A stretch of DNA of 64,000 bases, taken from assembly GCF_000153485.2 (NCBI RefSeq), contig NC_018721.1, positions 558,001 through 622,000 of the forward strand. The letters are read 5' to 3'. The translations under genes were made by a program, and so were the position numbers. Every line of letters begins with the position of its first letter. Within the stretch, counting starts at the first letter, position 1. Shown here piece after piece: positions 1-8,396 of this stretch. This DNA is from Psychroflexus torquis ATCC 700755 (GTDB lineage: Bacteria > Bacteroidota > Bacteroidia > Flavobacteriales > Flavobacteriaceae). Below the pieces are notes generated by a model. It worked only from the letters and a program-made list of their open reading frames with translations. It had not been told where the DNA came from and made no database searches.

Positions 1-52
1 CTTTGGCAATTTCTTTGCTTTCTTGCGCTAAATACGCATCTGTGATCTCCAT
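1..52 (-). CDS. 5' end of an unidentified gene (partial)
   Basis: A minus-strand frame opens with ATG at 52-50 and runs off the window edge with no stop, giving 17 residues that begin MEITDAYLAQESKEIAK. It lies 26 bp downstream of the M48 protease stop on the same strand, so it could be co-transcribed. The SKEIAK stretch vaguely recalls the N-terminus of flavobacterial RelA/SpoT proteins, but 17 codons are too few to name it. Confidence 0.4.
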   Translation of the reverse strand, partial: MEITDAYLAQESKEIAK

Positions 53-78
53 AGCTTTCGGCTCTAATTAAAATAAAA

Positions 79-1317
79 TTACGATTTATTTTTTAAATTT
101 TTCAATCTTTCTTTCAAAGATGGGTGTGAGAAATGAAAAAACACATAGGCTGGATGAGGGGTTAAATTACTGAGGCTTTTCTTAGACAGCTTTTTTAAAG
201 CAGAACTTAAGAAGTCCCCAGAATAGGTAAAGCTAGCAAAATCATCTGCCTGAAATTCAAAAACCCGGGATAGGTGATTTGTCAATAAGCCAGTCACTAG
301 GGAAATAGGAGCATATAAAAAACTGAAAACTACTAAACCTACATGAAAGCTCGGCAGCTCAATACCTAGAGCTTGAGATAAAACAGGCTCTTCTATAAAA
401 AAAGAAAATAACCAAAGCATGAACCCCGAAGAGATTAAAGACACAAAAAGATTTAAGATGATGTGATGCTTTTTATAATGTCCAACTTCATGAGCTAGAA
501 CAGCCACAATTTCTTTGATGTCAAGGTCCTTAATTAAAGTATCAAAGAGTGTGATTCGTTTTTCATTTCCAAATCCTGAAAAGTAAGCATTGGCTTTCTG
601 ACTTCTCTTAGAACTGTCGATTACGAAGATATTTTTCAAATTAAAATTCATAGAAGAAGCATAATCTTGGATTTGCGACCTTAGCTCTCCTTCTTCAAGC
701 GGAGTTTGTTTATTAAATAAGGGAACTATAAGTTTAGCGTAGAACATATTCATAAAAAAAGAAAATAACGCAATTAAAATCCAAGCGTACCACCAGAAAT
801 CGGGACCCACGGCAGAATAAACTATTAAGATTAGACCTAAGATAATTCCTCCTAAAGTTAATACAATAAAGAGGGACTTAAGCTTATCCAACCAAAATAG
901 GCGCTGAGTAGAGGTATTGAATCCATAGCGCTCTTCGATTTTAAAGGTGAAGTAATAGTCGAATGGAGTACTTATAAGTTCTTCACCCAAAAAGAGGATG
1001 AATAAAAAAGAAAGCGAAACTAAAATGGGATTATCAAAAAGACGGTGAGCGATTTCATTAACAAATCCAAAACCTTCCAGGCTTAGAAAGACCAGAATTA
1101 AAGTAATAGATAAAATAGACTGGAGAGTACCGAACTTAAATTTATCTTTTTTATAGGCTTGTGACTTTAAGTAGTCCTCTTTGTCGTATAAATTTCTTAA
1201 GCCTTCAGGAAGCTGAGCATCAAATCTAGAGGCGTTTAGGCAATCTAGAGTTGTTTCCAGAATGAAATTGAAAACCAGAACACCAACAATGAGATAAAAA
1301 ATAAATTCTGAGGTCAT
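79..1317 (-). CDS. M48 family membrane metallopeptidase (Ste24/CAAX protease 1-like)
   Basis: This is an integral membrane zinc endopeptidase of the M48 family. The 412-residue protein has hydrophobic segments near residues 5-25, 65-110, 145-200 and 285-345. The zinc motif HEVGH is at 276-280, and the likely third ligand is Glu354 in FEFQADDFA, as in Ste24 proteases. The length matches bacterial Ste24 homologues. The family cleaves peptide bonds near the membrane and is linked to membrane protein quality control; bacteria lack farnesylated CAAX substrates, so the natural substrate is unknown. A promoter box lies just upstream on the minus strand. Confidence 0.92.
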   Translation of the reverse strand: MTSEFIFYLIVGVLVFNFILETTLDCLNASRFDAQLPEGLRNLYDKEDYLKSQAYKKDKFKFGTLQSILSITLILVFLSLEGFGFVNEIAHRLFDNPILVSLSFLFILFLGEELISTPFDYYFTFKIEERYGFNTSTQRLFWLDKLKSLFIVLTLGGIILGLILIVYSAVGPDFWWYAWILIALFSFFMNMFYAKLIVPLFNKQTPLEEGELRSQIQDYASSMNFNLKNIFVIDSSKRSQKANAYFSGFGNEKRITLFDTLIKDLDIKEIVAVLAHEVGHYKKHHIILNLFVSLISSGFMLWLFSFFIEEPVLSQALGIELPSFHVGLVVFSFLYAPISLVTGLLTNHLSRVFEFQADDFASFTYSGDFLSSALKKLSKKSLSNLTPHPAYVFFHFSHPSLKERLKNLKNKS

Positions 1318-1331
1318 TTTATAATTTTAAG

Positions 1332-1339
1332 CAAATTTA
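1332..1339 (-). promoter_or_regulatory. -7 promoter box of the M48 protease gene
   Basis: On the minus strand the octamer TAAATTTG matches the Bacteroidota consensus TAnnTTTG. It lies about 14 nt before the ATG, so the 5' leader would be very short. No clear -33 TTG was found. Confidence 0.5.
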
Positions 1340-1395
1340 ATTCATGTGAATTGAATCTAGTCTAGAAATTGATTTTGAATTTTTAGCCAACAGGG

Positions 1396-1426
1396 TTGCC
1401 TTATTCATTAATTGATGCTAAATTTG
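1396..1426 (+). promoter_or_regulatory. Promoter of the zapB-like/zapA operon
   Basis: TTG at 1396-1398 and TAAATTTG at 1419-1426 are separated by 20 nt, matching the Bacteroidota pattern TTG-N17-23-TAnnTTTG. The ATG of the first gene follows 25 nt after the box. This is one of the best full matches in the window. Confidence 0.6.
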
Positions 1427-1451
1427 CTTCATAGCAATGCGAAGATTGTAG

Positions 1452-1742
1452 ATGAGTAAATTGGTAGAAAGCATCAGATTTTTAGAAGATAATTTGAAAA
1501 AATTAATCTTTGAACATCAAGGTTTAAAAGTTAAATACAAGACTTTAGTTACCCAATTTGATTCTGAAAGCAATTCTATTTCTGAATTAAATTCGAAAAT
1601 AGAGATGCTTCAAAAAGAAAATAAAACACTTAGAACAGCCAACGCACTGCTAGGCAGTACCGAGTACAAAAGAGAAACAAAACTAAAAATAAATAGTTTA
1701 ATTAAAGAAATAGATAATTGCATTATTCAATTGGCTGAATAA
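1452..1742 (+). CDS. ZapB-like coiled-coil protein
   Basis: A 96-residue protein that is almost entirely charged, Leu/Ile-rich heptad sequence, predicted to be a coiled coil over about residues 5-75. It ends one base before zapA on the same strand and shares its promoter. Small coiled-coil proteins directly before zapA are usual in Bacteroidota and are taken to be ZapB-like partners of the division ring. The assignment rests on position and coiled-coil character, not on a catalytic motif. Confidence 0.7.
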   Translation: MSKLVESIRFLEDNLKKLIFEHQGLKVKYKTLVTQFDSESNSISELNSKIEMLQKENKTLRTANALLGSTEYKRETKLKINSLIKEIDNCIIQLAE

Positions 1743-1743
1743 A

Positions 1744-2034
1744 ATGGGAGATAAACTAAAAATAAAATTATCGATTGCTGATAGAGTTTATCCGCTCAAT
1801 ATAAGACCTGAACAGGAAGAAGGCTTAAGAAAAGCAGCCAAACGAATAAATGAAGTTATTAAGAAATTTGAACAAGATTATGCAGTAAGAGACAAACAAG
1901 ATGTCTTGGCGATGAGCGCTTTACAATTTGCTGCTGAAATTGAACAAAATCAATTGTCCTCTACTTCAGAATTACAAGAAGCCGAAACAAAGCTTGTAGA
2001 ACTGAGTGAGATGATAAAAGAGCAGTTAAACTAA
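1744..2034 (+). CDS. zapA: Cell division protein ZapA
   Basis: ZapA binds FtsZ and bundles its filaments at mid-cell. The 96-residue protein has the ZapA layout: an N-terminal globular part (KIKLSIADRVYPLNI, then EEGLRKAAKRINEVIKKF) and a helical C-terminal half that forms the dimer coiled coil. Length and motif order are standard. It starts one base after the stop of the coiled-coil partner gene. A 6S RNA gene follows directly, an order also seen for zapA-ssrS in Escherichia coli. Confidence 0.93.
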   Translation: MGDKLKIKLSIADRVYPLNIRPEQEEGLRKAAKRINEVIKKFEQDYAVRDKQDVLAMSALQFAAEIEQNQLSSTSELQEAETKLVELSEMIKEQLN

Positions 2035-2052
2035 CGTTCATTACATAAATCG

Positions 2053-2232
2053 ACACTGCCTGTATTAGTCGTACCTTTTTGATAAACTCAACATTTACTA
2101 TTTAAAAAGGGTGAGTTTCAGTTGCTAAAGCAAGCCGCCACTTCGGTGCAGCGGATCCTTGATCAGCTGGGTATCCCTAAACCTGTTTACACGGAGTTTT
2201 ATACAAAACTAGGCTAGTACAGGCTTTTTTTT
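2053..2232 (+). ncRNA. ssrS: 6S RNA (6S-Flavo type)
   Basis: The non-coding gap between zapA and rny folds into a long closed rod. GCCTGTATTAGTC (2058-2070) pairs with GGCTAGTACAGGC (2212-2224), which is followed by a run of eight T residues (2225-2232) as a terminator. The interior contains further short pairing arms, as expected for a 6S RNA with a central open bubble that mimics an open promoter and binds RNA polymerase holoenzyme. Position between zapA and rny fits flavobacterial 6S genes. The 5' end is estimated from the pairing; the T-run marks the 3' end. Confidence 0.82.
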
Positions 2233-2244
2233 ATATATATAATT

Positions 2245-3807
2245 ATGGATATAACATTTATTATAATAGCAGCTATAGCTGGCCTTATCATAGGATTTTT
2301 AATATCAAAAGCCATAGATAGCAAAAGTGCAACAGGGACTGTAAAAACAGCTGAAAAAGAAGCCAATAAACTCTTAAAAGAAGCTGAGAAAGAAGGGGTG
2401 AATATCAAAAAAGATAAAATCCTTCAGGCTAAAGAAAAATTTATAGAGCTTAAATCTGAACATGAAAAAGTAATTCTTTCTAGGGATAAGAAAATTAATG
2501 AAGCTGAAAAAAGAACGAAAGACAAAGAATCTCAAATTTCTAATGAGCTCTCAAAAACTAAAAAATTAAATGCTGAAGTTGAAGAAAAACTCAAAGATTA
2601 CTCCTACAGAACTGAATACCTAGAGAAAAGGCAAGAAGAAATTGATACGATTCTACAACGTAAAATCAATCAACTAGAAGTGGTAAGTGGACTTAGCGCT
2701 GAAGATGCAAAAGCCCAACTTATGGAATCTCTTAAAGAGACCGCAAAAGCTGAATCGATGCAAATGATTCAAGACACGGTAGAAGAAGCTAAACTCACCG
2801 CTCAACAAGAAGCCAAGAAAATTGTCATTAACACTATTCAAAGGGTGGGGACGGAAGAAGCTATAGACAACTGCGTTTCTGTCTTTAACCTTGAGAGCGA
2901 CGATGTTAAAGGTAGAATTATTGGTCGTGAAGGAAGAAATATTAGGGCAATTGAAGCTGCAACTGGTGTAGAAATAATTGTTGATGATACTCCAGAAGCT
3001 ATCATTTTATCTTGCTTTGACTCCATACGTCGTGAAATTGCGAGACTCTCTTTACACAAATTGGTAACTGATGGTAGAATTCATCCTGCCAGAATCGAAG
3101 AAGTCGTAAAGAAAACAAGAAAGTCGATAGACGAAGAAATTATAGACATAGGGAAACGAACTATTATTGATTTAGGCATACATGGCTTACACCCAGAACT
3201 AGTAAAGATGGTAGGCCGAATGAAATATAGATCTTCTTATGGTCAAAATTTACTCCAACACTCTAGAGAAGTGGCTAAGCTTTGTGGCATTATGGCTTCA
3301 GAACTTGGGCTTAACCCGAAACTAGCCAAACGTGCTGGTCTTCTTCATGACATTGGTAAAGTACCCGAAACAGAAACAGAACTTCCTCACGCTATATTAG
3401 GAATGCAATTGGCAGAAAAATTTGGAGAGAAACCAGAAATTTGTAATGCCATTGGTGCTCACCACGACGAGATAGAAATGACTTCCCTTCTCTCCCCTAT
3501 TGTACAGGTATGTGATGCCATAAGCGGAGCTAGGCCAGGAGCTAGACGCCAGGTTCTAGACTCTTACGTAAAGCGTCTAAAAGATCTTGAAGAAATTGCC
3601 TTCGGATTTGGAGGGGTTAAAAAAGCTTATGCTATTCAAGCTGGTAGAGAATTGCGGGTTATTGTGGAAAGTGAAAAGGTAAACGACGAAAAAGCTTCTG
3701 CCCTTTCGTTTGAAATTTCCCAAAAAATTCAAACCGATATGACATATCCAGGTCAAGTGAAGATTACGGTTATTAGGGAGACTAGAGCTATTAATATTGC
3801 TAAATAA
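2245..3807 (+). CDS. rny: Ribonuclease Y
   Basis: RNase Y is the membrane-anchored endoribonuclease that starts mRNA decay. The 520-residue protein has an N-terminal membrane helix (about 3-24), a long coiled coil (about 35-190), a KH RNA-binding domain (around 210-275, with [15 protein letters not shown]) and an HD domain with His368-Asp369 in HDIGK. Length and order are typical. It starts 12 bp after the 6S RNA terminator run and is followed by a strong hairpin terminator. Confidence 0.97.
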   Translation: MDITFIIIAAIAGLIIGFLISKAIDSKSATGTVKTAEKEANKLLKEAEKEGVNIKKDKILQAKEKFIELKSEHEKVILSRDKKINEAEKRTKDKESQISNELSKTKKLNAEVEEKLKDYSYRTEYLEKRQEEIDTILQRKINQLEVVSGLSAEDAKAQLMESLKETAKAESMQMIQDTVEEAKLTAQQEAKKIVINTIQRVGTEEAIDNCVSVFNLESDDVKGRIIGREGRNIRAIEAATGVEIIVDDTPEAIILSCFDSIRREIARLSLHKLVTDGRIHPARIEEVVKKTRKSIDEEIIDIGKRTIIDLGIHGLHPELVKMVGRMKYRSSYGQNLLQHSREVAKLCGIMASELGLNPKLAKRAGLLHDIGKVPETETELPHAILGMQLAEKFGEKPEICNAIGAHHDEIEMTSLLSPIVQVCDAISGARPGARRQVLDSYVKRLKDLEEIAFGFGGVKKAYAIQAGRELRVIVESEKVNDEKASALSFEISQKIQTDMTYPGQVKITVIRETRAINIAK

Positions 3808-3827
3808 GCAACTAGATAACGATAATT

Positions 3828-3863
3828 AAAAAAGGGCTGTTTCTTTCGAAACAGCCCTTTTTT
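3828..3863. terminator. Bidirectional terminator between rny and ndk
   Basis: A perfect 16-bp inverted repeat (3828-3843 and 3848-3863) with a TTTC loop. The GC core GGGCTGTTTC is flanked by A-runs on one side and T-runs on the other, so it can terminate both converging genes. Confidence 0.9.
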
Positions 3864-3882
3864 AATCAAGACATATAACGTA

Positions 3883-4302
3883 TTAGAATTGCTCTCTTCC
3901 TGCAAAATGAAAATTGCTTTCAATCGTAGCGTTTTCATCACTATCACTTCCGTGAATTGCATTTTCGCTTATAGACGTCGCATAGTTTTTACGAATCGTA
4001 CCTTCTGCAGCTTCATCAGGATTGGTCGCCCCAATTAAGGTTCTAAAATCATCTACAGCATTTTCTTTTTCAAGAATTGCTGAAACAACTGGACCACTGG
4101 TCATATAGTCTACAAGCTCACCGTAAAAAGGACGTTCTTTATGAACTTCATAAAAAGCTTTAGCATCATTTGTGGTCATGTGCGTCATTTTAAGCGCTAC
4201 AATTTTAAAACCTGAGCCTGTAATTTGTTTAAGGATATCACCAATATAGCCTTTAGATATTGCATCTGGCTTAAGCATAGTGAATGTTTTAGTTCCTGCC
4301 AT
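3883..4302 (-). CDS. ndk: Nucleoside diphosphate kinase
   Basis: Ndk transfers the gamma phosphate between nucleoside triphosphates and diphosphates through a phosphohistidine. The 139-residue protein has the signature NAIHGSDS with catalytic His117, the N-terminal [10 protein letters not shown] strand and the HKERPFY segment. The length is typical of the bacterial enzyme. It is a single-gene unit with its own promoter and shares a terminator with rny. Confidence 0.97.
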   Translation of the reverse strand: MAGTKTFTMLKPDAISKGYIGDILKQITGSGFKIVALKMTHMTTNDAKAFYEVHKERPFYGELVDYMTSGPVVSAILEKENAVDDFRTLIGATNPDEAAEGTIRKNYATSISENAIHGSDSDENATIESNFHFAGREQF

Positions 4303-4324
4303 TGTAATTTATTTTATTTTCGTG

Positions 4325-4353
4325 CAAAAGTAATCATTTCAAAAGATATACAA
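4325..4353 (-). promoter_or_regulatory. Promoter of ndk
   Basis: On the minus strand TTG (4353-4351) is followed after 18 nt by TACTTTTG (4332-4325), a full match to the Bacteroidota TTG-N17-23-TAnnTTTG pattern. The ATG lies 22 nt beyond the box. Confidence 0.65.
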
Positions 4354-4367
4354 ATCATTTGATAACA

Positions 4368-5426
4368 TTAGAAGTCTAGGTGCAGTTCACTAATTGTATG
4401 TCCATCTGTAGTAGATTTAATTCTCAGTTCAGCTTCTTCAGTGACCAAGTTTAGATCTATAATACCATAACTTGTTTGTGCAACAACCTCGCCTACTCTA
4501 TATTGATTAGGCTCACCACTATAACTACTATAAGAATGCGTTAGACCACTGGACGTAAAGTCGGTTAAAGGATAAGCTAGGCCGTCAATTTTCTTTTGGG
4601 AAAACTCTGAAATATGCCTGTCACCACTTAAAAGAAAAATATTTTGAAGGGGATACTCGAGCCATAAGTTTTGCATTTTTTCAATTTCATTCGGGAAGTT
4701 ACCCCAAGTTTCAAAGCCATGCTCGCTGGATAAAAACTGAATGCTGCTCACAATAATATTAAAATTAGCCTTCGAACTTTTAAACTCATTCTCTAGCCAT
4801 CGCCATTGTTGCTCGCCTAAAAGCGAAGAATCTTTAGAGGTATGCGGTTGATATCTTTTACCAGGCACCTCAGCCTTGACCAATCCATCTCTAAAGTATC
4901 GACTATCCAGCATGTAAAATTTGATCGATTTGTTACCTAAAGCAATAACTTTAGAATAATAAGTTCCGCCTCTATTGGCCACAGCTTGGGTTGAATCGAT
5001 ATCCAAAAAATCTAAAAAAAGTTCTTTTGCCTCCTCTTTGTAAGGCCATTCTTTACCCGCATCGTTTTTGCCGTAGTCATGATCGTCCCAAACTCCTAAA
5101 GGAGCATTTGGTAAGCTCTTTATAAAAGATTGGTAATAGGGATCTGACTTTATGCTGTCGTATTTTTCTCCCATAAGATCCATGTTTGGCGTGTCTGCAT
5201 AAATATTATCCCCACCCCACACAAAGATATCTGCCGAATCTTTCTCTATAATAGACCAATACTCTTGAGGTAAATCTTGACGATTGCAACTGCCAATGGC
5301 TATTCTAAAGGTTTTAGGTTGAATTTCAATAGGTTCGCTTTCTGTTTTTTTATCACTGGTGTTCGGTTTACACGATGCAAACAAGATCACTGCTAAAGTA
5401 AGAATCCAATGTATTTTTTTCATCAT
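4368..5426 (-). CDS. PhoD-like alkaline phosphatase/phosphodiesterase lipoprotein
   Basis: A calcineurin-fold metallophosphatase of the PhoD type, exported as a lipoprotein (lipobox ending at Cys19 in LFASC). Metal-ligand motifs appear in family order: GSCNRQD near 46, WGGDNIY near 90, VWDDHDYG near 113 and LSGDRHISE near 268. At 352 residues it is shorter than classical PhoD and lacks its N-terminal domain, as in other Bacteroidota homologues. It probably hydrolyses phosphate esters at the cell surface or in the periplasm; the substrate is not evident. It is divergent from nrnA, with the two promoters within about 60 bp. Confidence 0.85.
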   Translation of the reverse strand: MMKKIHWILTLAVILFASCKPNTSDKKTESEPIEIQPKTFRIAIGSCNRQDLPQEYWSIIEKDSADIFVWGGDNIYADTPNMDLMGEKYDSIKSDPYYQSFIKSLPNAPLGVWDDHDYGKNDAGKEWPYKEEAKELFLDFLDIDSTQAVANRGGTYYSKVIALGNKSIKFYMLDSRYFRDGLVKAEVPGKRYQPHTSKDSSLLGEQQWRWLENEFKSSKANFNIIVSSIQFLSSEHGFETWGNFPNEIEKMQNLWLEYPLQNIFLLSGDRHISEFSQKKIDGLAYPLTDFTSSGLTHSYSSYSGEPNQYRVGEVVAQTSYGIIDLNLVTEEAELRIKSTTDGHTISELHLDF

Positions 5427-5437
5427 TATATTTTTTT

Positions 5438-5445
5438 CAAAACTA
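5438..5445 (-). promoter_or_regulatory. -7 promoter box of the PhoD-like gene
   Basis: The minus-strand octamer TAGTTTTG matches TAnnTTTG and lies about 11 nt before the start codon. No -33 TTG stands out. Confidence 0.45.
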
Positions 5446-5479
5446 GGGATTCCTGTGTTACTTCATTATTAAGAATTTG

Positions 5480-5487
5480 TACATTTG
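5480..5487 (+). promoter_or_regulatory. -7 promoter box of the nrnA-gldI operon
   Basis: TACATTTG matches TAnnTTTG. A near-match TTA lies 19 nt upstream in place of the usual TTG. The box ends only 6 nt before the ATG at 5494, so the transcript should be leaderless or nearly so. A TTG start read at 5485 would sit inside this box, which argues for the ATG. Confidence 0.55.
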
Positions 5488-5493
5488 AATTCT

Positions 5494-6507
5494 ATGAGAA
5501 AAAACACATTGGAAGGCTTAAAAGATCAACTGAATCCCACTTCCAAAATCAGTATTATTAGTCATAAGAATCCAGATGGAGATGCTTTAGGGTCCTCATT
5601 GGCCTTGCATCTGTTTCTTAAACAACTTGAGATTCCCTCCCAAGTCATCATGCCAAACACTTATCCAGATTTTTTAAAATGGTTACCAAATAATCAAGAC
5701 ATTTTGTGTTACGACTCCAAAGAAGCAGAATGTAAAGCTAGGTTAGAAGCTTCAGATTTTATTTTTACGCTGGATTTTAATCACTTAAATAGAGTTGGAA
5801 GTTTAGGGGATTTCCTAAGGGACTTGAAAGCTACGTTTGTGATGATAGACCACCATCAAGAACCATCAGACTATGCAGACTATATGCTAGTAAACACTCA
5901 AATCGCCTCTACTTGCGAATTGGTTTATGAATTTATCACTTCTCAATATCCAAACACCTCTGTAAGCGCTGATGTGGCCAGTTGTTTATATACTGGAATT
6001 ATGACAGACACAGGGTCCTTCAGGTTTCCATCTACAACTAGTGAGACCCATAGAATTATTGCAAACTTGATAGATGCTGGCGCTGATAACAGTCAAATCC
6101 ATCAACATATCTATGACAATAACAACATAAGCCGACTTCACCTTTTGGGAGTAGCTCTCAATAACCTAAAAGTCGTTGAAGAGTTAAATACGGCCTACAT
6201 CTTTCTATCTCAAGAGGATTTAAATTTAAATCACTTCAAAAAAGGAGATACAGAAGGTTTTGTAAATTATGGCTTATCGATAAAAGGTATTAAGTTTGCA
6301 GTTATATTTATTGAAAATAAAGCTGAAAATATTATTAAAATATCATTAAGATCAATTGGTGACTTTAACGTTAATGCCTTTGCTAGAAAGCATTTTAGCG
6401 GCGGTGGACACAATAATGCAGCAGGAGGCAAAAGCGATTTAGATTTGAAATCTACCTTAGCTGAATTTGAAACTACATTGAAACACTATAAAGAAGACCT
6501 ATTATGA
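5494..6507 (+). CDS. nrnA: DHH/DHHA1 phosphoesterase (NrnA-type nanoRNase/pAp phosphatase)
   Basis: NrnA-type enzymes degrade 2-5 nt RNA fragments and dephosphorylate 3'-phosphoadenosine 5'-phosphate. The 337-residue protein has the DHH-family motif HKNPDGDALGSS near residue 24, a MIDHH motif and the DHHA1 glycine-rich motif SGGGHNNAAGG near the C-terminus. I chose ATG 5494 over the upstream TTG because the promoter box covers the latter. It overlaps gldI by four bases (ATGA) and heads an operon with two peptidyl-prolyl isomerase lipoproteins. Confidence 0.9.
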   Translation: MRKNTLEGLKDQLNPTSKISIISHKNPDGDALGSSLALHLFLKQLEIPSQVIMPNTYPDFLKWLPNNQDILCYDSKEAECKARLEASDFIFTLDFNHLNRVGSLGDFLRDLKATFVMIDHHQEPSDYADYMLVNTQIASTCELVYEFITSQYPNTSVSADVASCLYTGIMTDTGSFRFPSTTSETHRIIANLIDAGADNSQIHQHIYDNNNISRLHLLGVALNNLKVVEELNTAYIFLSQEDLNLNHFKKGDTEGFVNYGLSIKGIKFAVIFIENKAENIIKISLRSIGDFNVNAFARKHFSGGGHNNAAGGKSDLDLKSTLAEFETTLKHYKEDLL

Positions 6508-7046
6508 AGAGCATCTTATATGTGATATTATGTTTTTGCATGATTTGTAGTTGTAAATCGCCTGAGCCTAGAAAGCCTGTTTCAAGAGCTTCAAAAAGTT
6601 TTACAACAAAATCTTTAAAGCTTAATAAAGCTATAGTCAAAAAAGAAGAATCCTACATTAAGGAGATGATAGACGCAGACTCTACTAATAAGTACATTAG
6701 TTCTGCCGATGGATTTTGGTATTACTATAATTTAGAAAACAAAACGGATAGTATCACACCAAGTTTTGGAGATGAGGTTGAATTTAATTATAACCTATTA
6801 ACGTTACAAGGTGACACCATATATTCTAGAGAAGAACTTGGGGAACGCGCTTACACAATAGACAAAGAAGAAATTTTTACAGGCTTGCGTCAAGGCTTAA
6901 AGTTAATGAAAGAAGGAGAAACGGTTACTTTTTTATTCCCTTCCCACCAAGCTTATGGCTACTATGGCGATAATGATAAGATCGGGACCCACGTCGCTTT
7001 AAAATCTACTGTAACTTTAAATGAAATAAAACCAAAAACTGAATAA
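6504..7046 (+). CDS. gldI: Gliding motility lipoprotein GldI, FKBP-type peptidyl-prolyl isomerase
   Basis: GldI is one of the Gld proteins needed for gliding in flavobacteria and looks like an FKBP-type prolyl isomerase acting on exported proteins. The 180-residue protein has a lipoprotein signal with Cys17 (ICSC), a linker, and an FKBP domain over about 85-175 (GDEVEFNYN, then EIFTGLRQGLKLMKEGE, then FLFPSHQAYGYYG). Start and stop overlap nrnA by ATGA, and the next PPIase gene begins one base after its stop. The order nrnA-gldI-PPIase supports the name. Confidence 0.88.
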   Translation: MKSILYVILCFCMICSCKSPEPRKPVSRASKSFTTKSLKLNKAIVKKEESYIKEMIDADSTNKYISSADGFWYYYNLENKTDSITPSFGDEVEFNYNLLTLQGDTIYSREELGERAYTIDKEEIFTGLRQGLKLMKEGETVTFLFPSHQAYGYYGDNDKIGTHVALKSTVTLNEIKPKTE

Positions 7047-7047
7047 C

Positions 7048-8097
7048 ATGAGAACTTTAAGATTATCATTTGCTGCATTAGTTGGAATACTGCTTTTTAG
7101 CTGTTCTTCCCAATACCCAGATTTAGAAGATGGATTATATGCTGAATTCCAAACCTCTATGGGAGATTTTGTCACAGAACTTCATTACGACAAGGTCCCT
7201 ATGACTGTTGGAAATTTCGTTGCCTTAGCAGAAGGCGAACATCCATTGGTCGATGAAGAGTATCAAGATCAAAAATTTTATGATAGTATTATTTTCCATA
7301 GAGTGATCGATAAATTTATGATCCAAGGAGGTGATCCACTAGGGACTGGCCAAGGAGGACCAGAATACGAATTTGCAGATGAAATTGATTCTGTTTTAAC
7401 CCATAAAAAAGGAGTTTTATCTATGGCCAATGCTGGAGCAGATACTAACGGAAGTCAATTTTTTATCACTCTTGTTCCTACTCCACATTTAGATGGGAAA
7501 CATAGTGTTTTTGGAGAATTGGTAGTCGGAATGGAAGTCGTAGATAGCATAGGGAAAGTAGAGACTAAAAAGCCAGGTGACAAACCTGTTGAAGATATCG
7601 TTATTGAAACAGTTAATATCATAAGAAAAGGGAGCGATGCCAAAAATTTTGATGCTGTAGACGCTTTTACTACTGGTGCTGAGAAAGCCAAAGTAGCCAA
7701 AGTCGAGGAAGAAGTTGCAAGAAAAGCTGTACTTGAAGAAGCTAGTGAGGGCTTTAAAGTCACCGATAGCGGATTACGCTACTTGATTACTGAAAAAAAT
7801 CCAAACGGAACGTCTCCAAAAGCTAAAGATATGGTAAGTGTACACTACACAGGCTACCTTCTAGATGGAACCAAATTCGATTCTTCTTTAGACAGAAACC
7901 AACCTATAGAATTTCCAGTAGGAACTGGTCGTGTGATTAGAGGATGGGACGAAGGGATAATGCTTTTAAAGACTGGTGAAAAGGCAGAACTTGTCATCCC
8001 ATCAGAATTAGCTTACGGCCCAAGACAGACAGGACCAATTCCTCCAAATTCAATTTTAAAGTTTGAGGTTGAGCTTATAGATATAGTAAATAAATAA
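7048..8097 (+). CDS. Cyclophilin-FKBP fusion peptidyl-prolyl isomerase lipoprotein
   Basis: A 349-residue exported protein with two unrelated prolyl isomerase domains. After a lipobox ending at Cys19 comes a cyclophilin domain (about 32-195, with FHRVIDKFMIQGGDP and NGSQFFIT), a charged helical linker (about 195-235) and a C-terminal FKBP domain (about 240-348, with VSVHYTGYLLDGTKFDSS and GWDEGIMLLKTGEKAEL). It probably assists folding of outer-membrane or surface proteins in the periplasm together with GldI, the adjacent upstream gene. A hairpin terminator follows immediately. Confidence 0.93.
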   Translation: MRTLRLSFAALVGILLFSCSSQYPDLEDGLYAEFQTSMGDFVTELHYDKVPMTVGNFVALAEGEHPLVDEEYQDQKFYDSIIFHRVIDKFMIQGGDPLGTGQGGPEYEFADEIDSVLTHKKGVLSMANAGADTNGSQFFITLVPTPHLDGKHSVFGELVVGMEVVDSIGKVETKKPGDKPVEDIVIETVNIIRKGSDAKNFDAVDAFTTGAEKAKVAKVEEEVARKAVLEEASEGFKVTDSGLRYLITEKNPNGTSPKAKDMVSVHYTGYLLDGTKFDSSLDRNQPIEFPVGTGRVIRGWDEGIMLLKTGEKAELVIPSELAYGPRQTGPIPPNSILKFEVELIDIVNK

Positions 8098-8100
8098 ATT

Positions 8101-8136
8101 AAAAATCCCTGTTATGATATTATGACAGGGATTTTT
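8101..8136 (+). terminator. Terminator of the nrnA-gldI-PPIase operon
   Basis: The 12-bp arms AAAAATCCCTGT (8101-8112) and ACAGGGATTTTT (8125-8136) pair perfectly around a 12-nt loop and end in a T-run four bases after the stop codon. It is palindromic enough to act on the minus strand too. Confidence 0.85.
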
Positions 8137-8140
8137 AATT

Positions 8141-8340
8141 TTAATAGAAGTTAGAATACAATCCATTGATTTCCTTCTCTAACTCTTCCTTAGTATTTAC
8201 TGTTTTAGCTTGAAGTTTATCAAGCATTTCTTCAAACTTAGCTTCAGCATATTATAAATTATTATCTATAATATATGTTGCATATTTTTGTTTCAATTCA
8301 CCCTTACTCTTACTAAATTTTATCTCTAATTGATCTAATT
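8141..8340 (-). pseudogene. Decayed small coiled-coil protein gene
   Basis: On the minus strand one frame reads as a Lys/Glu-rich amphipathic helix, starting KLDQLEIKFSKSKGELKQKY and ending KEELEKEINGLYSNFY before a TAA at 8143-8141. It is broken by an in-frame TAA at 8254-8252, and another stop lies just upstream of the first readable codon, with no start between them. The composition resembles small, highly charged helical proteins common in flavobacteria. I read it as a dead gene and do not know its former function. The rest of the gap up to 8396 shows nothing I can name. Confidence 0.6.
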
Positions 8341-8396
8341 TTTAATGATAAGTTTTTTTATAGTTTACATAAACATAATAAACAATTGCATTTTTT

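Noticed and set aside
2057..2232. A tRNA or riboswitch in the zapA-rny gap
   Set aside because: The long closing stem, rod-like shape and T-run fit 6S RNA; no cloverleaf or T-loop motif is present.
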